Positions 34,827 through 43,683 of a stretch of 64,000 nt of DNA are shown here, in pieces. The stretch lies in NCBI GenBank assembly GCA_030430565.1, contig JAUIKS010000003.1, positions 461,775 through 525,774 on the forward strand. Reading direction: 5' to 3'. The translations under genes were made by a program, and so were the position numbers. Source of the DNA: Polyangia bacterium (GTDB lineage: Bacteria > Myxococcota_A > Polyangia > Nannocystales > Nannocystaceae). Position 1 is the first letter of the stretch, and the number at the start of each line of letters is the position of its first letter. Under the pieces are notes generated by a model. That model saw only the letters and a program-made list of their open reading frames with translations, searched no databases and was not told the origin of the DNA.

Positions 34827-34944
34827 CCCAAGGTGCATGTTGAAAGGAAGCTCGCTCGCGGCGCGGACCCGCGAGCGGCGACGCCTTCGAAGCTGACTCG
34901 GGGCTCGCCTGGCGCGGACGTCGTCGAGCCCCCATACTCACGCG

Positions 34945-35595
34945 GTGGGCGACCGGAGCATCGCGCTCGAGGCCCAGCTGCAGAGCCTCGAGGAGCTCGA
35001 CGCTCCGCGCGCGCGCGCGCTGCTCGAGGCCTACGCCGACCTCCTTCGTGACGCTGGGGACCCTCGCGGGGCGCTCGCGGCGACGCAGCTGCGCGCGGGC
35101 CATGGAGACGAAGCTCGCGCGCACCTGGCCGCGCACGCCGAGCAGCTCCTGGGCGTCGCGTCGGCCGACCTCGAGGGCGAGGACGCGACGCTCCAGGCCC
35201 GTTGGACCGGCGGCTGGATGACCTCGCTAGACATCGGCCGGCGCTGCGAGCTGCCCGTCGCGGCGCTCGCCGAGTTGTTGGGGCGACCCGCGCTCGCGAA
35301 CCTCCGCGAGCTGACGATCAGCGCCGCGCGGAATTTCGAGCCCGAGCTGCTCGAGGGGATGGCTGGCCGCGCGAGCCTCCGCGCGCTGAACCTGGAGCTC
35401 GTCGTCTATCCGGGGCCTCGGCTCGTCGGGCTCGGTGAGCTGCCGCGGCTTCGCTCGCTGCGCGCGAGCGAGCGCTCGCGGGGCGACCGTCGGCGCACGG
35501 CGGTTCATTGGCTCGCACGCCGCGGTGACCGGGTCTGGGATCCGAGCATCCCGAAGTCGGTCAGCGCCGGGCGCTCGCGACGAAGAACCGGCTGA
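34945..35595 (+). CDS. TIGR02996/LRR-like protein, possibly truncated
   Basis: A 216-residue frame from GTG 34945. Residues about 20-50 (LLEAYADLLRDAGDPRGALAATQLRAG) resemble the myxobacterial TIGR02996 repeat-mini-protein domain, and residues 110-175 look like leucine-rich repeats. The last 45 residues (after LRSLRASERSRG) change to a basic, low-complexity composition with no LRR pattern, which suggests a frameshift or deletion that cut a longer LRR protein short. Function unknown. Confidence 0.5.
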   Translation: MGDRSIALEAQLQSLEELDAPRARALLEAYADLLRDAGDPRGALAATQLRAGHGDEARAHLAAHAEQLLGVASADLEGEDATLQARWTGGWMTSLDIGRRCELPVAALAELLGRPALANLRELTISAARNFEPELLEGMAGRASLRALNLELVVYPGPRLVGLGELPRLRSLRASERSRGDRRRTAVHWLARRGDRVWDPSIPKSVSAGRSRRRTG

Positions 35596-35759
35596 GCGAG
35601 GGCCTAGAGCGGGGGTTCACGCGCGTGGCGGGTCGGCACGGCGCTTGCTCAAGCAACCGTCGGGGGTCGCGGCGCGGCTCCTCGAACAACAAGACGACCT
35701 GCTCTTCACAACAGCTGGGCTGCGCGCGCTCGCGCGCGCCCACACAGAGAAACCACGCA

Positions 35760-36581
35760 ATGAACCATCGTGACCGCTTCCGCCTCCGCCTCTCGACGGC
35801 GCCTACTCATCGCACCAGCCCGCTGCTCGTGGCCGCGGGTTTGCTGCTCACGAGCGCCTGCGCCGTCGCCTGCGGCGACAGCGGCGTAGCGACGATGACA
35901 GGCGAGGGGACGAGCGACGCCGGGACCACCGACGCTGGGACCACCGACGCCGGGACCACCGGCGCCGTGGAGATGAGCTCGGGGGCGTCGAGCTCGGGCA
36001 CCACCACAGACGCGTCGACCACCGGCGGCGGCGGCAGCACCACCACCGCGGACGACAGCTCCACCACCAGCGGCGACGGCAGCTCGGGGACGACCGAGGA
36101 GCCGCTCGTCGGTCACGCCGAGTTCGTGCTCTCGGGCGAGGACTACGACGACGTCCCGTACTCGTGGAGCAACGAGGGCGGCAACCTCGTCTACTGCTAC
36201 TACTACAGCGGCGCGGCCAAGGGCGACTACCTGTGGATCCGCTTCGCCGAGTCCCCCGACGCGAACGGGGACTCCTCGCCGCACATCGACATGGACGTCT
36301 GCCGGTTCTCGACGGACGGCTTCGGCGGCAGCTTCTCGGCCATGGACCCGACGAAGTTCGGCTCGCAGTGCCCGGCCGATCCCGGCTGGGGGATCTGGTG
36401 GCACGAGGGCAGCGTCGCCTACAACAACGAGCCGACGGCGCCCGACTGCGAGCTCGTGGCCGAGGTCGAGGGGCAGGTCGTCACGGGCACCTTCTCGTGC
36501 ACCCCGGTCACCGAGGTCGACGGCGAGAAGTCCCTGACCGTCAGCGCCGGCAGTTTTTCTTGTCTGGCCGAGGCCAAGTAG
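35760..36581 (+). CDS. Lipoprotein with Thr/Ser/Gly stalk
   Basis: ATG 35760 starts a signal sequence ending near SACAVAC. Residues about 35-115 are a low-complexity stalk including four GTTDA-type repeats. The C-terminal 160 residues form a compact domain (EDYDDVPYSWSNEGGNLVYCYYYSG ... SFSCLAEAK) with six Cys and many aromatic residues, possibly a beta-sandwich. No family recognised. The long stalk suggests a surface-exposed domain on the outer membrane. Confidence 0.7.
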   Translation: MNHRDRFRLRLSTAPTHRTSPLLVAAGLLLTSACAVACGDSGVATMTGEGTSDAGTTDAGTTDAGTTGAVEMSSGASSSGTTTDASTTGGGGSTTTADDSSTTSGDGSSGTTEEPLVGHAEFVLSGEDYDDVPYSWSNEGGNLVYCYYYSGAAKGDYLWIRFAESPDANGDSSPHIDMDVCRFSTDGFGGSFSAMDPTKFGSQCPADPGWGIWWHEGSVAYNNEPTAPDCELVAEVEGQVVTGTFSCTPVTEVDGEKSLTVSAGSFSCLAEAK

Positions 36582-36713
36582 CGCGCGCTCCCGTTCGCCG
36601 ATGAACGCTCCTGCGGGCTCGACGTCATCGAAGTTTGAGACATTGCGAGCTGTCGAGACTCGAACGTTCGCATCACGTCGGTGCTCCGCGGCGACGCGTA
36701 TCGATGACGCTCA

Positions 36714-36838
36714 CGGGCCGCGCGCGAGCCAGGGAGGGGTCGCCTGAGGACGGCGAGCGCGCCGGCGCTCGTCCACTTCAATGGTTCACGCGCTCGCCGC
36801 CCGGAAGGCGGAGACCCCTGGCGTTAAGCAGCGGCCCG
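36714..36838 (+). ncRNA. Structured RNA-like repeat, copy 1
   Basis: A 125-base block about 80% identical by eye to 60736-60861. Ends 36714-36721 and 36831-36838 pair perfectly (8 bp). Inside, 36751-36760 pairs with 36790-36799 (10 bp), and ccgcc-cggaa-ggcgg forms a third hairpin. The conservation does not follow one reading frame. It lies in the 431-base gap before the sigma-factor gene, with only this element and some short 9-bp repeats (36871-36897) in it. The strand is assumed. Confidence 0.45.
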
Positions 36839-37012
36839 ATGCCTGCAGAGTGCAGGCGCTCGGAGTGAAGGGCGCATTTGGCGCATTTGGCGCTCTTGTT
36901 CGTCGAGCGCACGCGAGGGAGACTTCCAAGATCGTCTCCAATTGTCCCGGTATGGGCGCGAAGCCGCGCGAAAAAAAACCAACCCACCCAGCGAGGGAGG
37001 CCATAGTCCAGG

Positions 37013-37801
37013 GTGGTGACCCCCCAGGCCCCCCAGCGCGAGCGCCCGAGCGGCGCGACGAGCGAGCGCGACGCGGCGCCCAACGGCTGGTCGTGGGTGG
37101 TGCTCAAGGGCTTTCGCGCCGGCGAGCAGGCGGCCTTGACCGCGGTCTACCGGATGCACGCCGCCGACATCGCGCGCTTCCTCCGCGGCGGCTTCACGTT
37201 TCGCTCGGGGGAGCGGATGCACCGCTTCGTCGGCTATCGCTCCGGCTTTGAGCTGCAGGACGCGCTCCACGAGACCTTTCGGCGCGCCTTCGAGCCGCGC
37301 GCGCGCGCGAGCTACGACGGCATCCGCCCGTTCGCGCCGTACCTGCGGACGATCGCGCGAAACGTGGTCTTAAAGACATTTCGTGCCCGGGAGGTCCTGT
37401 TCCCCGCGATCGACGACGGCGCGCTCGGAGCGAGCGACACCGCGGCCTTCGCCGTCGCGCCGACCGCGATCCCGAGCCCGGAGCGGATCGTCCACGACGC
37501 CCAGCTGCGCCGCCTGGTCCGGGGCTTCCTCGACAGCCTCGACGCCGACGACGCGCGCCTCGTCACGCTGCGCTTCAGCGAGGGCAAGTCGCAGCGCGAC
37601 GTCGCGGCGCTGCTGGGGATCGGTCGACAGCGTATCCGCGGCCGCGAGGCGAAGCTGCGCGCGCGCCTGCTGACTTACCTGCGCGCCCACGGCGAGGGCG
37701 GCCTCGTCCCCGGGGCGCGCTCGCTCTCGCTGCTGTCGATGCCGCTGTCGGCGCTCGTCGGCGGCGAGGTGGTGCGGGTGTTGACGGAGGTGGTGCGGTG
37801 A
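37013..37801 (+). CDS. Sigma-70-family (ECF-like) sigma factor
   Basis: A 262-residue protein from GTG 37013. Region 2 is recognisable (LTAVYRMHAADIARFL ... YLRTIARNVVLKTFR), and region 4 has an HTH (GKSQRDVAALLGIGRQRIRGRE). Both domains are spread apart compared with compact ECF factors, with a long C-terminal tail. It is followed by a putative anti-sigma gene overlapping by 4 bases and by a caspase-beta-barrel gene, so the three form one operon. It likely directs RNA polymerase to envelope or death-related genes. Confidence 0.85.
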   Translation: MVTPQAPQRERPSGATSERDAAPNGWSWVVLKGFRAGEQAALTAVYRMHAADIARFLRGGFTFRSGERMHRFVGYRSGFELQDALHETFRRAFEPRARASYDGIRPFAPYLRTIARNVVLKTFRAREVLFPAIDDGALGASDTAAFAVAPTAIPSPERIVHDAQLRRLVRGFLDSLDADDARLVTLRFSEGKSQRDVAALLGIGRQRIRGREAKLRARLLTYLRAHGEGGLVPGARSLSLLSMPLSALVGGEVVRVLTEVVR

Positions 37802-38781
37802 CGCGGCTCGGGTGGTTGTTCGGCGGGCGGGTGAGCGAGCGCGCCAGGTATCGCGAGTGGATCGAGCTCGAGCTCCAGGGCAAGCTCTCGCCCTCGCTGC
37901 GCACGCGCCTGCACGATCACCTGCGCGCGAACCCAGACGCGCGCGCCGAGTACGACCGCGGGATCGCGGCGTTTCGCCTGCTCGAGGGTCGCGGCGGCGA
38001 CGAGGAGGTCGCCGACTACGAGCTCGAGCTGGTCGAGTCGTGGCTGTTCGACGGTCGCGTCACCGGCGAGGTAGAGGCGCCCGCGGACGAGGTCGGGCGC
38101 TGGCGCTGGCTCCCAGGCCTCGCGCTCAGCGGCGCCGTCGCGGCCGCGCTCGTGATCGTTGTATGGCCCACGGACCAGGTTGTTGATCCCGCGCCCGCGC
38201 CCGAGACGTCGATGACCGCGAAGGGGCACGGCGCGCTGCGGGGTCTCGAGCTCGGCGTGCTGTGCATGGAGCGCGACGGGGCCGTCACGCCGCGCCCCGC
38301 GGGCGCGGGCCCGTGCTCGCTGCGCGACGCGCTGGGCTTTGAGTACCGCGCGCGAGCGAGCGCCGCGCTCGCGGGTGAGCCCGGCGTGCTCAGCCTGTTC
38401 GGCGTCGACGAGGACGGCCGCGTGCAGTACTACGCGCCGACACCCGCGGACGCGGCCAGCGTGACCGCGACGCGCGGTCGCTCGACCGCCGCGCCGCTCT
38501 CGATCAACTTGGCGGTCAATCATCGACCCGGGCGCGTGCAGATCTACGCGCTGCTCTCCCCCGTGACGCCGACGGTGAATCAGATCGATCGCTGGGCGTC
38601 TTCCCTAGAGGGCTACGTCGCGACCACCGACGACGAACCGTGGCACCGAAGGCTCGGCGAGGCGCAGCTCGCCGCCGTGTGCCCGACGCTCGCCGACTGC
38701 GAGAGCGCCGAGGCGACGCTGCTGCTCGACGACCTGCCCCCCGAAGCTCTCGACCTTCCGCTGGACGAGGTAGACCGATGA
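37798..38781 (+). CDS. Putative membrane anti-sigma factor
   Basis: A 327-residue protein from GTG 37798 overlapping the sigma gene stop. The first 90 residues are cytoplasmic and helical (IELELQGKLSPSLRTRLHDHL resembles the zinc-less anti-sigma helix pattern), then one membrane helix (LPGLALSGAVAAALVIVVWP), then about 190 residues outside the cytoplasm. No CxxC zinc motif is seen. Position and topology fit an anti-sigma factor that senses an envelope signal. The last codon overlaps the caspase gene (ATGA). Confidence 0.7.
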   Translation: MTRLGWLFGGRVSERARYREWIELELQGKLSPSLRTRLHDHLRANPDARAEYDRGIAAFRLLEGRGGDEEVADYELELVESWLFDGRVTGEVEAPADEVGRWRWLPGLALSGAVAAALVIVVWPTDQVVDPAPAPETSMTAKGHGALRGLELGVLCMERDGAVTPRPAGAGPCSLRDALGFEYRARASAALAGEPGVLSLFGVDEDGRVQYYAPTPADAASVTATRGRSTAAPLSINLAVNHRPGRVQIYALLSPVTPTVNQIDRWASSLEGYVATTDDEPWHRRLGEAQLAAVCPTLADCESAEATLLLDDLPPEALDLPLDEVDR

Positions 38782-41339
38782 AACCGAAGCACCGCCTCCG
38801 CGCCCTCGCTCGCCCGCGTCGCCCCGTCGCGCGCGTCCTCACCCCGGCCCTCGTCGCGGCTTGCTTCGCGCTCGCGCCGACGCTCGAGGCGAACGCCGCG
38901 CCAGCATCTTCGCCAGCATCTTCAGGAGCATCTTCGCCAGCATCTTCGGGAGCATCTTCCGGAGTCCAGAAGCAGCGGCGCGAGACCCGACGCTTCGCGC
39001 TCGTGATCGGCAGCAACGACACGCTGAGCGAGCAGCAGGTCGCGCTGCGCTTCGCCGACGACGACGCCGCGCGGGTCGGCGAGCTGCTCGAGGAGGCGGG
39101 CGCGAAGGTCGAGTACGCCACGACCCTCGACCGCGACAGCCAGGCCGTGTTCACCGGGGTCGTCAGCAAGACCCGCGCGCCGACGCGCGAGGGCGTGCTC
39201 ACGGCCCACAAGCGGCTGGTCGATCGCATGAACCGCGCGCGCGCGACCGGGGCCGACGACATCGAGTACATGATCTACTACTCCGGGCACGGCGACGTCG
39301 GCCCGGACGGCAAGGGCTACCTGACGCTCGCGGGCGGCGACAAGCTCAGCCGGCACGACCTGTTCGTCGAGCTGCTCGGCAGCTCGCCCGCCGATCACAA
39401 CCACATCATCGTCGACGCGTGCAAGAGCGAGGAGTTCGTGCTCTCGCGCGGCGGCGACTGGAAGCCCGATCGCAGCGAGGTCGACTACAGCCGTGATGTG
39501 CAGCAGTACCTCGATCGCCGGCACCTCGGGCACTTCCCCAACACCGGCGTCGTGCTGGCCAGCTCCGCCGATCAGCAGACCCACGAGTGGGAGCGCTTCC
39601 GCGGCGGGATCTTCACCCACGAGCTGATCAGCGGGCTGCGCGGCGGCGCCGACATCAACGGCGACGGCAACATCGAGTACAGCGAGCTGGGCGCCTTCGT
39701 CTCGGCCGCCAACAGCGGCGTCTCGGACCCGCGGGCGCGCCTGCGCGTCTCGGTGCGGCCGCCGCGGGACGACGAGCGCGTGCCGCTGCTGTCCCACGAC
39801 GACGCGCTGCAGAGCAAGCGCGTGCTGCTGTTCACGCGCGGCGACGCGCACCGCTACGTGCTCGAGGATCGACGCGGCGTCCGCCTGGCGGATCTGCGCC
39901 GCAGCGGCGAGCAGCCCGGCTACCTGCGCCTGCCCGCGGGCGAGCTGTTCGTGTACCGCGACCCCGCGCCTGCCGACGGCGCCGCGCCCTCGGGTGGCGC
40001 CGCGCGCCAGCTCGAGGGGCGGATCGCGGCGCAGCACGGTCGCGTCATCCTCGCCAAGGACCTGTCCTATACGCCTACTCAGCGGACGGCCCGCGGCGCG
40101 CTCGACCAGGCGTTTCGCACCGGGCTGTTCTCGGTGCCCTACGGCGTCGGCTACTACTCCGGCTACACGGGGCGCACGGGCCTCTTGCCGGTGCAGCAGC
40201 CGGGCTGGGAGGTCAAGGTGTTCCGCGAGGAGGGCGGCGAGCTCGTCGAGGTCACGGAGTCCACCAACAGCCTGCAGGCCCAGCTGGCCGCGCCCGAGGG
40301 GCCGGCGCCCGCGGACCAGTGCTACGGCGACGGCTGCGACGAGCCCTTCGACGAGGACTGGAGCGACGAGGAGAGCGACTGGGAGGATTGGGTCTGGCGA
40401 CCCGAGCGGTTCTGGGGCGCGCTCTCGCTAGGGGTCGTGTTCGCGCCGGTGCTGCCCGAGGAGCAGATCCGGCTGACCAACGACGACCAGAAGATCTTCG
40501 CCAGCCACACGCAGCCGTGGGCCGGCCCGATCCGCGGCTTCGACATCGCCTGGCAGACCTTCTCGGTCCACCACAAGAAGTACCCGATCTGGGTCGGCTA
40601 CTTCCGGTCGGGCTACACGCGCGGGACCGCCAATTTTATCCCGCGCGAGCCCGGCGCGAGCCCGGCGAACGGCGAGGCGACCTCGATGACCTACGGCGCC
40701 ATCCCGCTGTACTTCGGCGGCAACCTGTTTCTGTTCAACAACTTCCCGGTGCGCCCCTTCGCCGGCTTCGGCTTCGGCCTCGATGTCCTGACGCAGCGCT
40801 ACACCCGTCACGAGCGCGATGACGTCGAGGACGTGCGCGCGCGCCCGGGCTTCGAGCTGCACGCCGGCCTCGAGGGGCGGATCACCAACTACGTCTCCCT
40901 GCGCGGCGAGATCATGCAGCTGTGGGGCGCCAAGAGCGGCTTCGACGGCCTGCCGAACTTCAGCAACACGAGCTTCACGGTGATGGGCAGCATCGCGTTC
41001 GGCTTCCCGCTCGTCGGCAAGAACAAGCGCGCGCAGCTCGAGGAGGAGCGCCGGCGCAAGCGGGCCGAGGAGCGTAAGCGGCGGGCGGCGGAGCAGCGCC
41101 GGCGCGAGGCCACGAGCGCGCCCGCCGACGGCACCGTGCGGGTCGAGATCCAGCGCGGCGATGAGCGGGTCGTGATCGAGAGCGCGCCGCCGCCGGCTCC
41201 ACCCGCGCCCGCGAGCGCGGCTGCCCCGGTCGCCGCTCCGCCCGCGCCCGCTCCGGCGCCGGCGCAGCCCTATCCGACGCCGGCGCCCGCTCCGGCGCCG
41301 GCGCCCACGCAGCCGCCGGGCTACCCGGCGCCGCGCTGA
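38778..41339 (+). CDS. Caspase-like (C14) domain fused to an outer-membrane-like beta-barrel
   Basis: An 853-residue protein from ATG 38778. After a signal peptide and a Ser/Ala/Pro repeat (APASSPASSGASSPASSGASS), residues about 70-330 form a caspase-like domain with His171 in YYSGHGDVG and Cys215 in IIVDACKSE, the C14 dyad. From about residue 590 (WGALSLGVVFAPV) alternating beta-strands resemble an outer-membrane barrel (FAGFGFGLDVLTQRY, FTVMGSIAFGF). A basic coiled coil (EEERRRKRAEERKRR) and a Pro/Ala tail end the protein. A secreted peptidase on a barrel scaffold is unusual; caspase activity is inferred from the dyad. Coupled to the anti-sigma gene. Confidence 0.82.
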   Translation: MKPKHRLRALARPRRPVARVLTPALVAACFALAPTLEANAAPASSPASSGASSPASSGASSGVQKQRRETRRFALVIGSNDTLSEQQVALRFADDDAARVGELLEEAGAKVEYATTLDRDSQAVFTGVVSKTRAPTREGVLTAHKRLVDRMNRARATGADDIEYMIYYSGHGDVGPDGKGYLTLAGGDKLSRHDLFVELLGSSPADHNHIIVDACKSEEFVLSRGGDWKPDRSEVDYSRDVQQYLDRRHLGHFPNTGVVLASSADQQTHEWERFRGGIFTHELISGLRGGADINGDGNIEYSELGAFVSAANSGVSDPRARLRVSVRPPRDDERVPLLSHDDALQSKRVLLFTRGDAHRYVLEDRRGVRLADLRRSGEQPGYLRLPAGELFVYRDPAPADGAAPSGGAARQLEGRIAAQHGRVILAKDLSYTPTQRTARGALDQAFRTGLFSVPYGVGYYSGYTGRTGLLPVQQPGWEVKVFREEGGELVEVTESTNSLQAQLAAPEGPAPADQCYGDGCDEPFDEDWSDEESDWEDWVWRPERFWGALSLGVVFAPVLPEEQIRLTNDDQKIFASHTQPWAGPIRGFDIAWQTFSVHHKKYPIWVGYFRSGYTRGTANFIPREPGASPANGEATSMTYGAIPLYFGGNLFLFNNFPVRPFAGFGFGLDVLTQRYTRHERDDVEDVRARPGFELHAGLEGRITNYVSLRGEIMQLWGAKSGFDGLPNFSNTSFTVMGSIAFGFPLVGKNKRAQLEEERRRKRAEERKRRAAEQRRREATSAPADGTVRVEIQRGDERVVIESAPPPAPPAPASAAAPVAAPPAPAPAPAQPYPTPAPAPAPAPTQPPGYPAPR

Positions 41340-41350
41340 GGTCGTCGGCG

Positions 41351-41383
41351 AGTCGCCGAAGAGTCGCCGAAGAGTCGCCGAAG
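41351..41383 (+). repeat. Three tandem 11-bp repeats after the caspase gene
   Basis: agtcgccgaag repeated three times. The first copy together with the preceding bases makes a short inverted repeat (cggcga-g-tcgccg). It lies between convergent genes and might help end transcription. Confidence 0.6.
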
Positions 41384-41397
41384 ACCGTCGCGGGGGC

Positions 41398-42315
41398 TTA
41401 GTTCGCGGCGCTCGCCTCGTGAAGCGGGCAGATGACCTCGGTCTGCCACTCCGCCGGGTTGGGCACCTCACCCGGGTCGGTCAGATAGACCTCCCACGGC
41501 GCGCCGGCGGAGCGGAGCGCGTTGCGCTCGAACCAAGCTTCGATCGCCGCGTGGGCGTTGTGCAGCTGGTCGTAGGGCCCGGTGTGTACCGTCGCCGCGA
41601 CCGGGCCGGCCGGCAGCGCGCCGACGAGCACCTCGCCGTCACCCTCCGCCTCCGTCGTCGCAACCGGCATCCCGGCCTCGAGCGTGACGCCGCCTGCGCT
41701 CCACTCGGCGTAGCGACACACCGGCGGGCCGGCGAAGGGGATCCCCTTCTGCATGGCGAAGGCGTAGACCCGGGGCAGCAGCTCGCCCAGCGCGCTCGCC
41801 ACGTCGGCGTGGCGCACACGCCTGCGCATGTACAGGATCGGCGCGGCGTTGAGGTTCTTCTTCGTGATTGTGTACGACATGAGTGCTCTTCCTTGAGTCG
41901 TGGGTTGCAGACGCGCGCCGAACAGGCGGACGCACGGGGCGACGCGCGCAACGATTTGCCGGTGAGTCGTCGCCGTGGCCGCGTCCGGTCGCGCGCGCGA
42001 CCGGTAGCGGGTCGGGCTCATCGAGAAGTGTCGCCGGAACGCGCGCGAGAACCCCTCGTGGGATTCGAAGCCGCTCGCCAGCGCGATCTGCAGGACCGAG
42101 TCGGAGGTAGCGAGCAGTCGGGCCGCGGCGCGCTCGAGGCTGACGCGGGTCGCGACGCGCTTGGGGCTCTCGCCTACGCAGGCCGTGAACACGCGCTGGA
42201 GGTGCGTTGGCGACAGCTGGACCTGTTCGGCGAGCGCGGCGAGGCTCGCGTCGTTGCCCGGGTCAGCCTGGATTCGCTGTACGAGCGGTAACAGGTCTTG
42301 CAGGCGCGTCGTCAC
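41398..42315 (-). CDS. AraC-family regulator with GyrI-like effector domain
   Basis: A 305-residue protein from GTG 42315. Residues about 5-110 carry the two HTH motifs of AraC regulators (SLAALAEQVQLSPTHLQRVF and VLQIALASGFESHEGFSRAF). From about residue 150 a GyrI-like ligand-binding domain follows (PAGPVAATVHTGPYDQLHNAHAAIEAWF ... EVYLTDPGEVPNP). This architecture binds diverse drugs or small amphipathic ligands. Its target is unknown. Confidence 0.92.
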   Translation of the reverse strand: MTTRLQDLLPLVQRIQADPGNDASLAALAEQVQLSPTHLQRVFTACVGESPKRVATRVSLERAAARLLATSDSVLQIALASGFESHEGFSRAFRRHFSMSPTRYRSRARPDAATATTHRQIVARVAPCVRLFGARLQPTTQGRALMSYTITKKNLNAAPILYMRRRVRHADVASALGELLPRVYAFAMQKGIPFAGPPVCRYAEWSAGGVTLEAGMPVATTEAEGDGEVLVGALPAGPVAATVHTGPYDQLHNAHAAIEAWFERNALRSAGAPWEVYLTDPGEVPNPAEWQTEVICPLHEASAAN

Positions 42316-42370
42316 GGCCCGCGGACGCTATCACGTCGCCCTCCGCGGGGCTTGACCGTTCTTGCGATCG

Positions 42371-42425
42371 GCTCGGCTCGACTCAGCTCGACTCAGCTCA
42401 ACTCGACTCGACTCGTCTCGACTCG
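42371..42425 (-). repeat. Degenerate tandem ctcgactcag repeats
   Basis: About five copies of 5- to 10-base units based on ctcga and ctcag between the AraC and beta-lactamase-like genes. No terminator-type hairpin is evident. Confidence 0.55.
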
Positions 42426-43595
42426 TCAAGGGCCGTAGGCCCTCTCCCCGAGCGAGACGCGGTAGGCCGCGTCGACCGTCGCCCGGTAGGGGCGGCCGAT
42501 GTTCGCCGTGACCGCGACCGCGAAGCCGCGGGCGGGCACCCAGTGCAGCTCGGAGGCCTGCGCGCCCGTGTTCCCGGATGTCTGAAACGCCATGTCGCCC
42601 GAAGGGAGCGCGCGGACGCGGCCGGTCAGCGCCGCGCGCTTGTCGGGCGCGCCCGGGTCCGGCGAGCTCGCGGAGAGCTCCGGCCACGAGGGCGCGCGTG
42701 GGAGCGCGAGCGCGAGCGCGACGAGCTCCTCGGCGGTCGAGAGCACGCCGCCGGCGGGCACGATCCAGTCATCGCCGCGCGCCGGGTTCGGCGTCAACGC
42801 GGTCACGGCGTAGGCGCGCCGCCGCTGGGGCGGGCCGTCGTGATCGCAGGCCACCGCGAGCGCGCCCACGCGCGCGCTGCGGGCGGTCGTCCGCGGGAGC
42901 TGAAAGGGCGCGGTGACGTGACGCTCGAGCAGCGCGGCGTAGGGCTGACGAGCCGCCCGCGTGAGCGCCTCGCCGACGACGTAGTAGCCGGTGTTGCTGT
43001 AGCGCCGCGACGCGCCGGGGGCGAACTCCAGCGGCGCCTCGCGGGTGACCGCGAGCCAGCCCCGGCGCCACAGCGCCGGGTCGTCGTCGGCGAGCTCGGG
43101 GACGCCGGCGCGGTGCAGCAGCAGCTGACGCAGCGTCGGCGAGCTGTTCTCAGGAGCAGGTGGATCATAGCTCGGCAGCAGCGCGCGCACCGGCGCGTCG
43201 AGCTCGAGCGCCGCGGCGCGCGCGAGCTCGGCCGCGATCACGGCGGTCATCAGCTTCGAGATCGAGCCGACGCGGTACACGGTCTCGCCGTCGACGCTCG
43301 CCTCCGCGTCGGCGCAGCGTCGCCCGAAGCCGCCGCTGAACACGAGCGCGCCGCGCTCGGCGATCGCGAGGCTCGCGCCGACGCCCCCGAGGCTCGCGTG
43401 CTCGCTGCAGAACGCGCGGACGACGGGCTCGTAGCGCGGCGGCGCGTCGGCCATCGCCTGGAGGCAGCGCGCGCGCGTGTTCGGCTCCGGCGTCGCGGGG
43501 GGCGGCGTCTGGACGTCGGGGGGCGGCGCCTCAACCCCGCACGCGCTCGTCCACGCCAGCGCGACGATCAGACAGGCTGCTTGGTGGGCTCGCAT
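42426..43595 (-). CDS. Beta-lactamase-family serine hydrolase, lipoprotein
   Basis: A 389-residue protein with a signal sequence ending in SAC and a Pro-rich linker. The serine motif S-x-x-K is SISK in YRVGSISKLM; the Tyr motif is RYSNTGYYVVGEAL (YxN). These place it with class C beta-lactamases and D-Ala-D-Ala peptidase/esterases (PF00144). The KTG-type third motif was not clearly identified. It likely acts on an ester or amide outside the cytoplasm. Confidence 0.85.
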   Translation of the reverse strand: MRAHQAACLIVALAWTSACGVEAPPPDVQTPPPATPEPNTRARCLQAMADAPPRYEPVVRAFCSEHASLGGVGASLAIAERGALVFSGGFGRRCADAEASVDGETVYRVGSISKLMTAVIAAELARAAALELDAPVRALLPSYDPPAPENSSPTLRQLLLHRAGVPELADDDPALWRRGWLAVTREAPLEFAPGASRRYSNTGYYVVGEALTRAARQPYAALLERHVTAPFQLPRTTARSARVGALAVACDHDGPPQRRRAYAVTALTPNPARGDDWIVPAGGVLSTAEELVALALALPRAPSWPELSASSPDPGAPDKRAALTGRVRALPSGDMAFQTSGNTGAQASELHWVPARGFAVAVTANIGRPYRATVDAAYRVSLGERAYGP

Positions 43596-43683
43596 GGGCG
43601 GCGTGAGTCCACGCCATAGCCGGACTCACCCGCGCCGCGCAAGCGCTCGCGCCTCCTCATAACCAACGAGTCGTCGCGGCCGG

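Noticed and set aside
32550..34838. 762-codon minus-strand frame opposite the kinase TPR region
   Set aside because: Antisense to clear TPR repeats; composition is an artefact of high third-position GC.
36714..36838. Signal recognition particle (4.5S) RNA
   Set aside because: CCCGGAAGG and AAGCAGC words are present but separated by about 17 bases, not forming the compact SRP loop, and there are two diverged copies.
36714..36838. Integron attC site
   Set aside because: GTTAAGC resembles a core site, but the matching inverse core at the left end is missing and no integron integrase is nearby.
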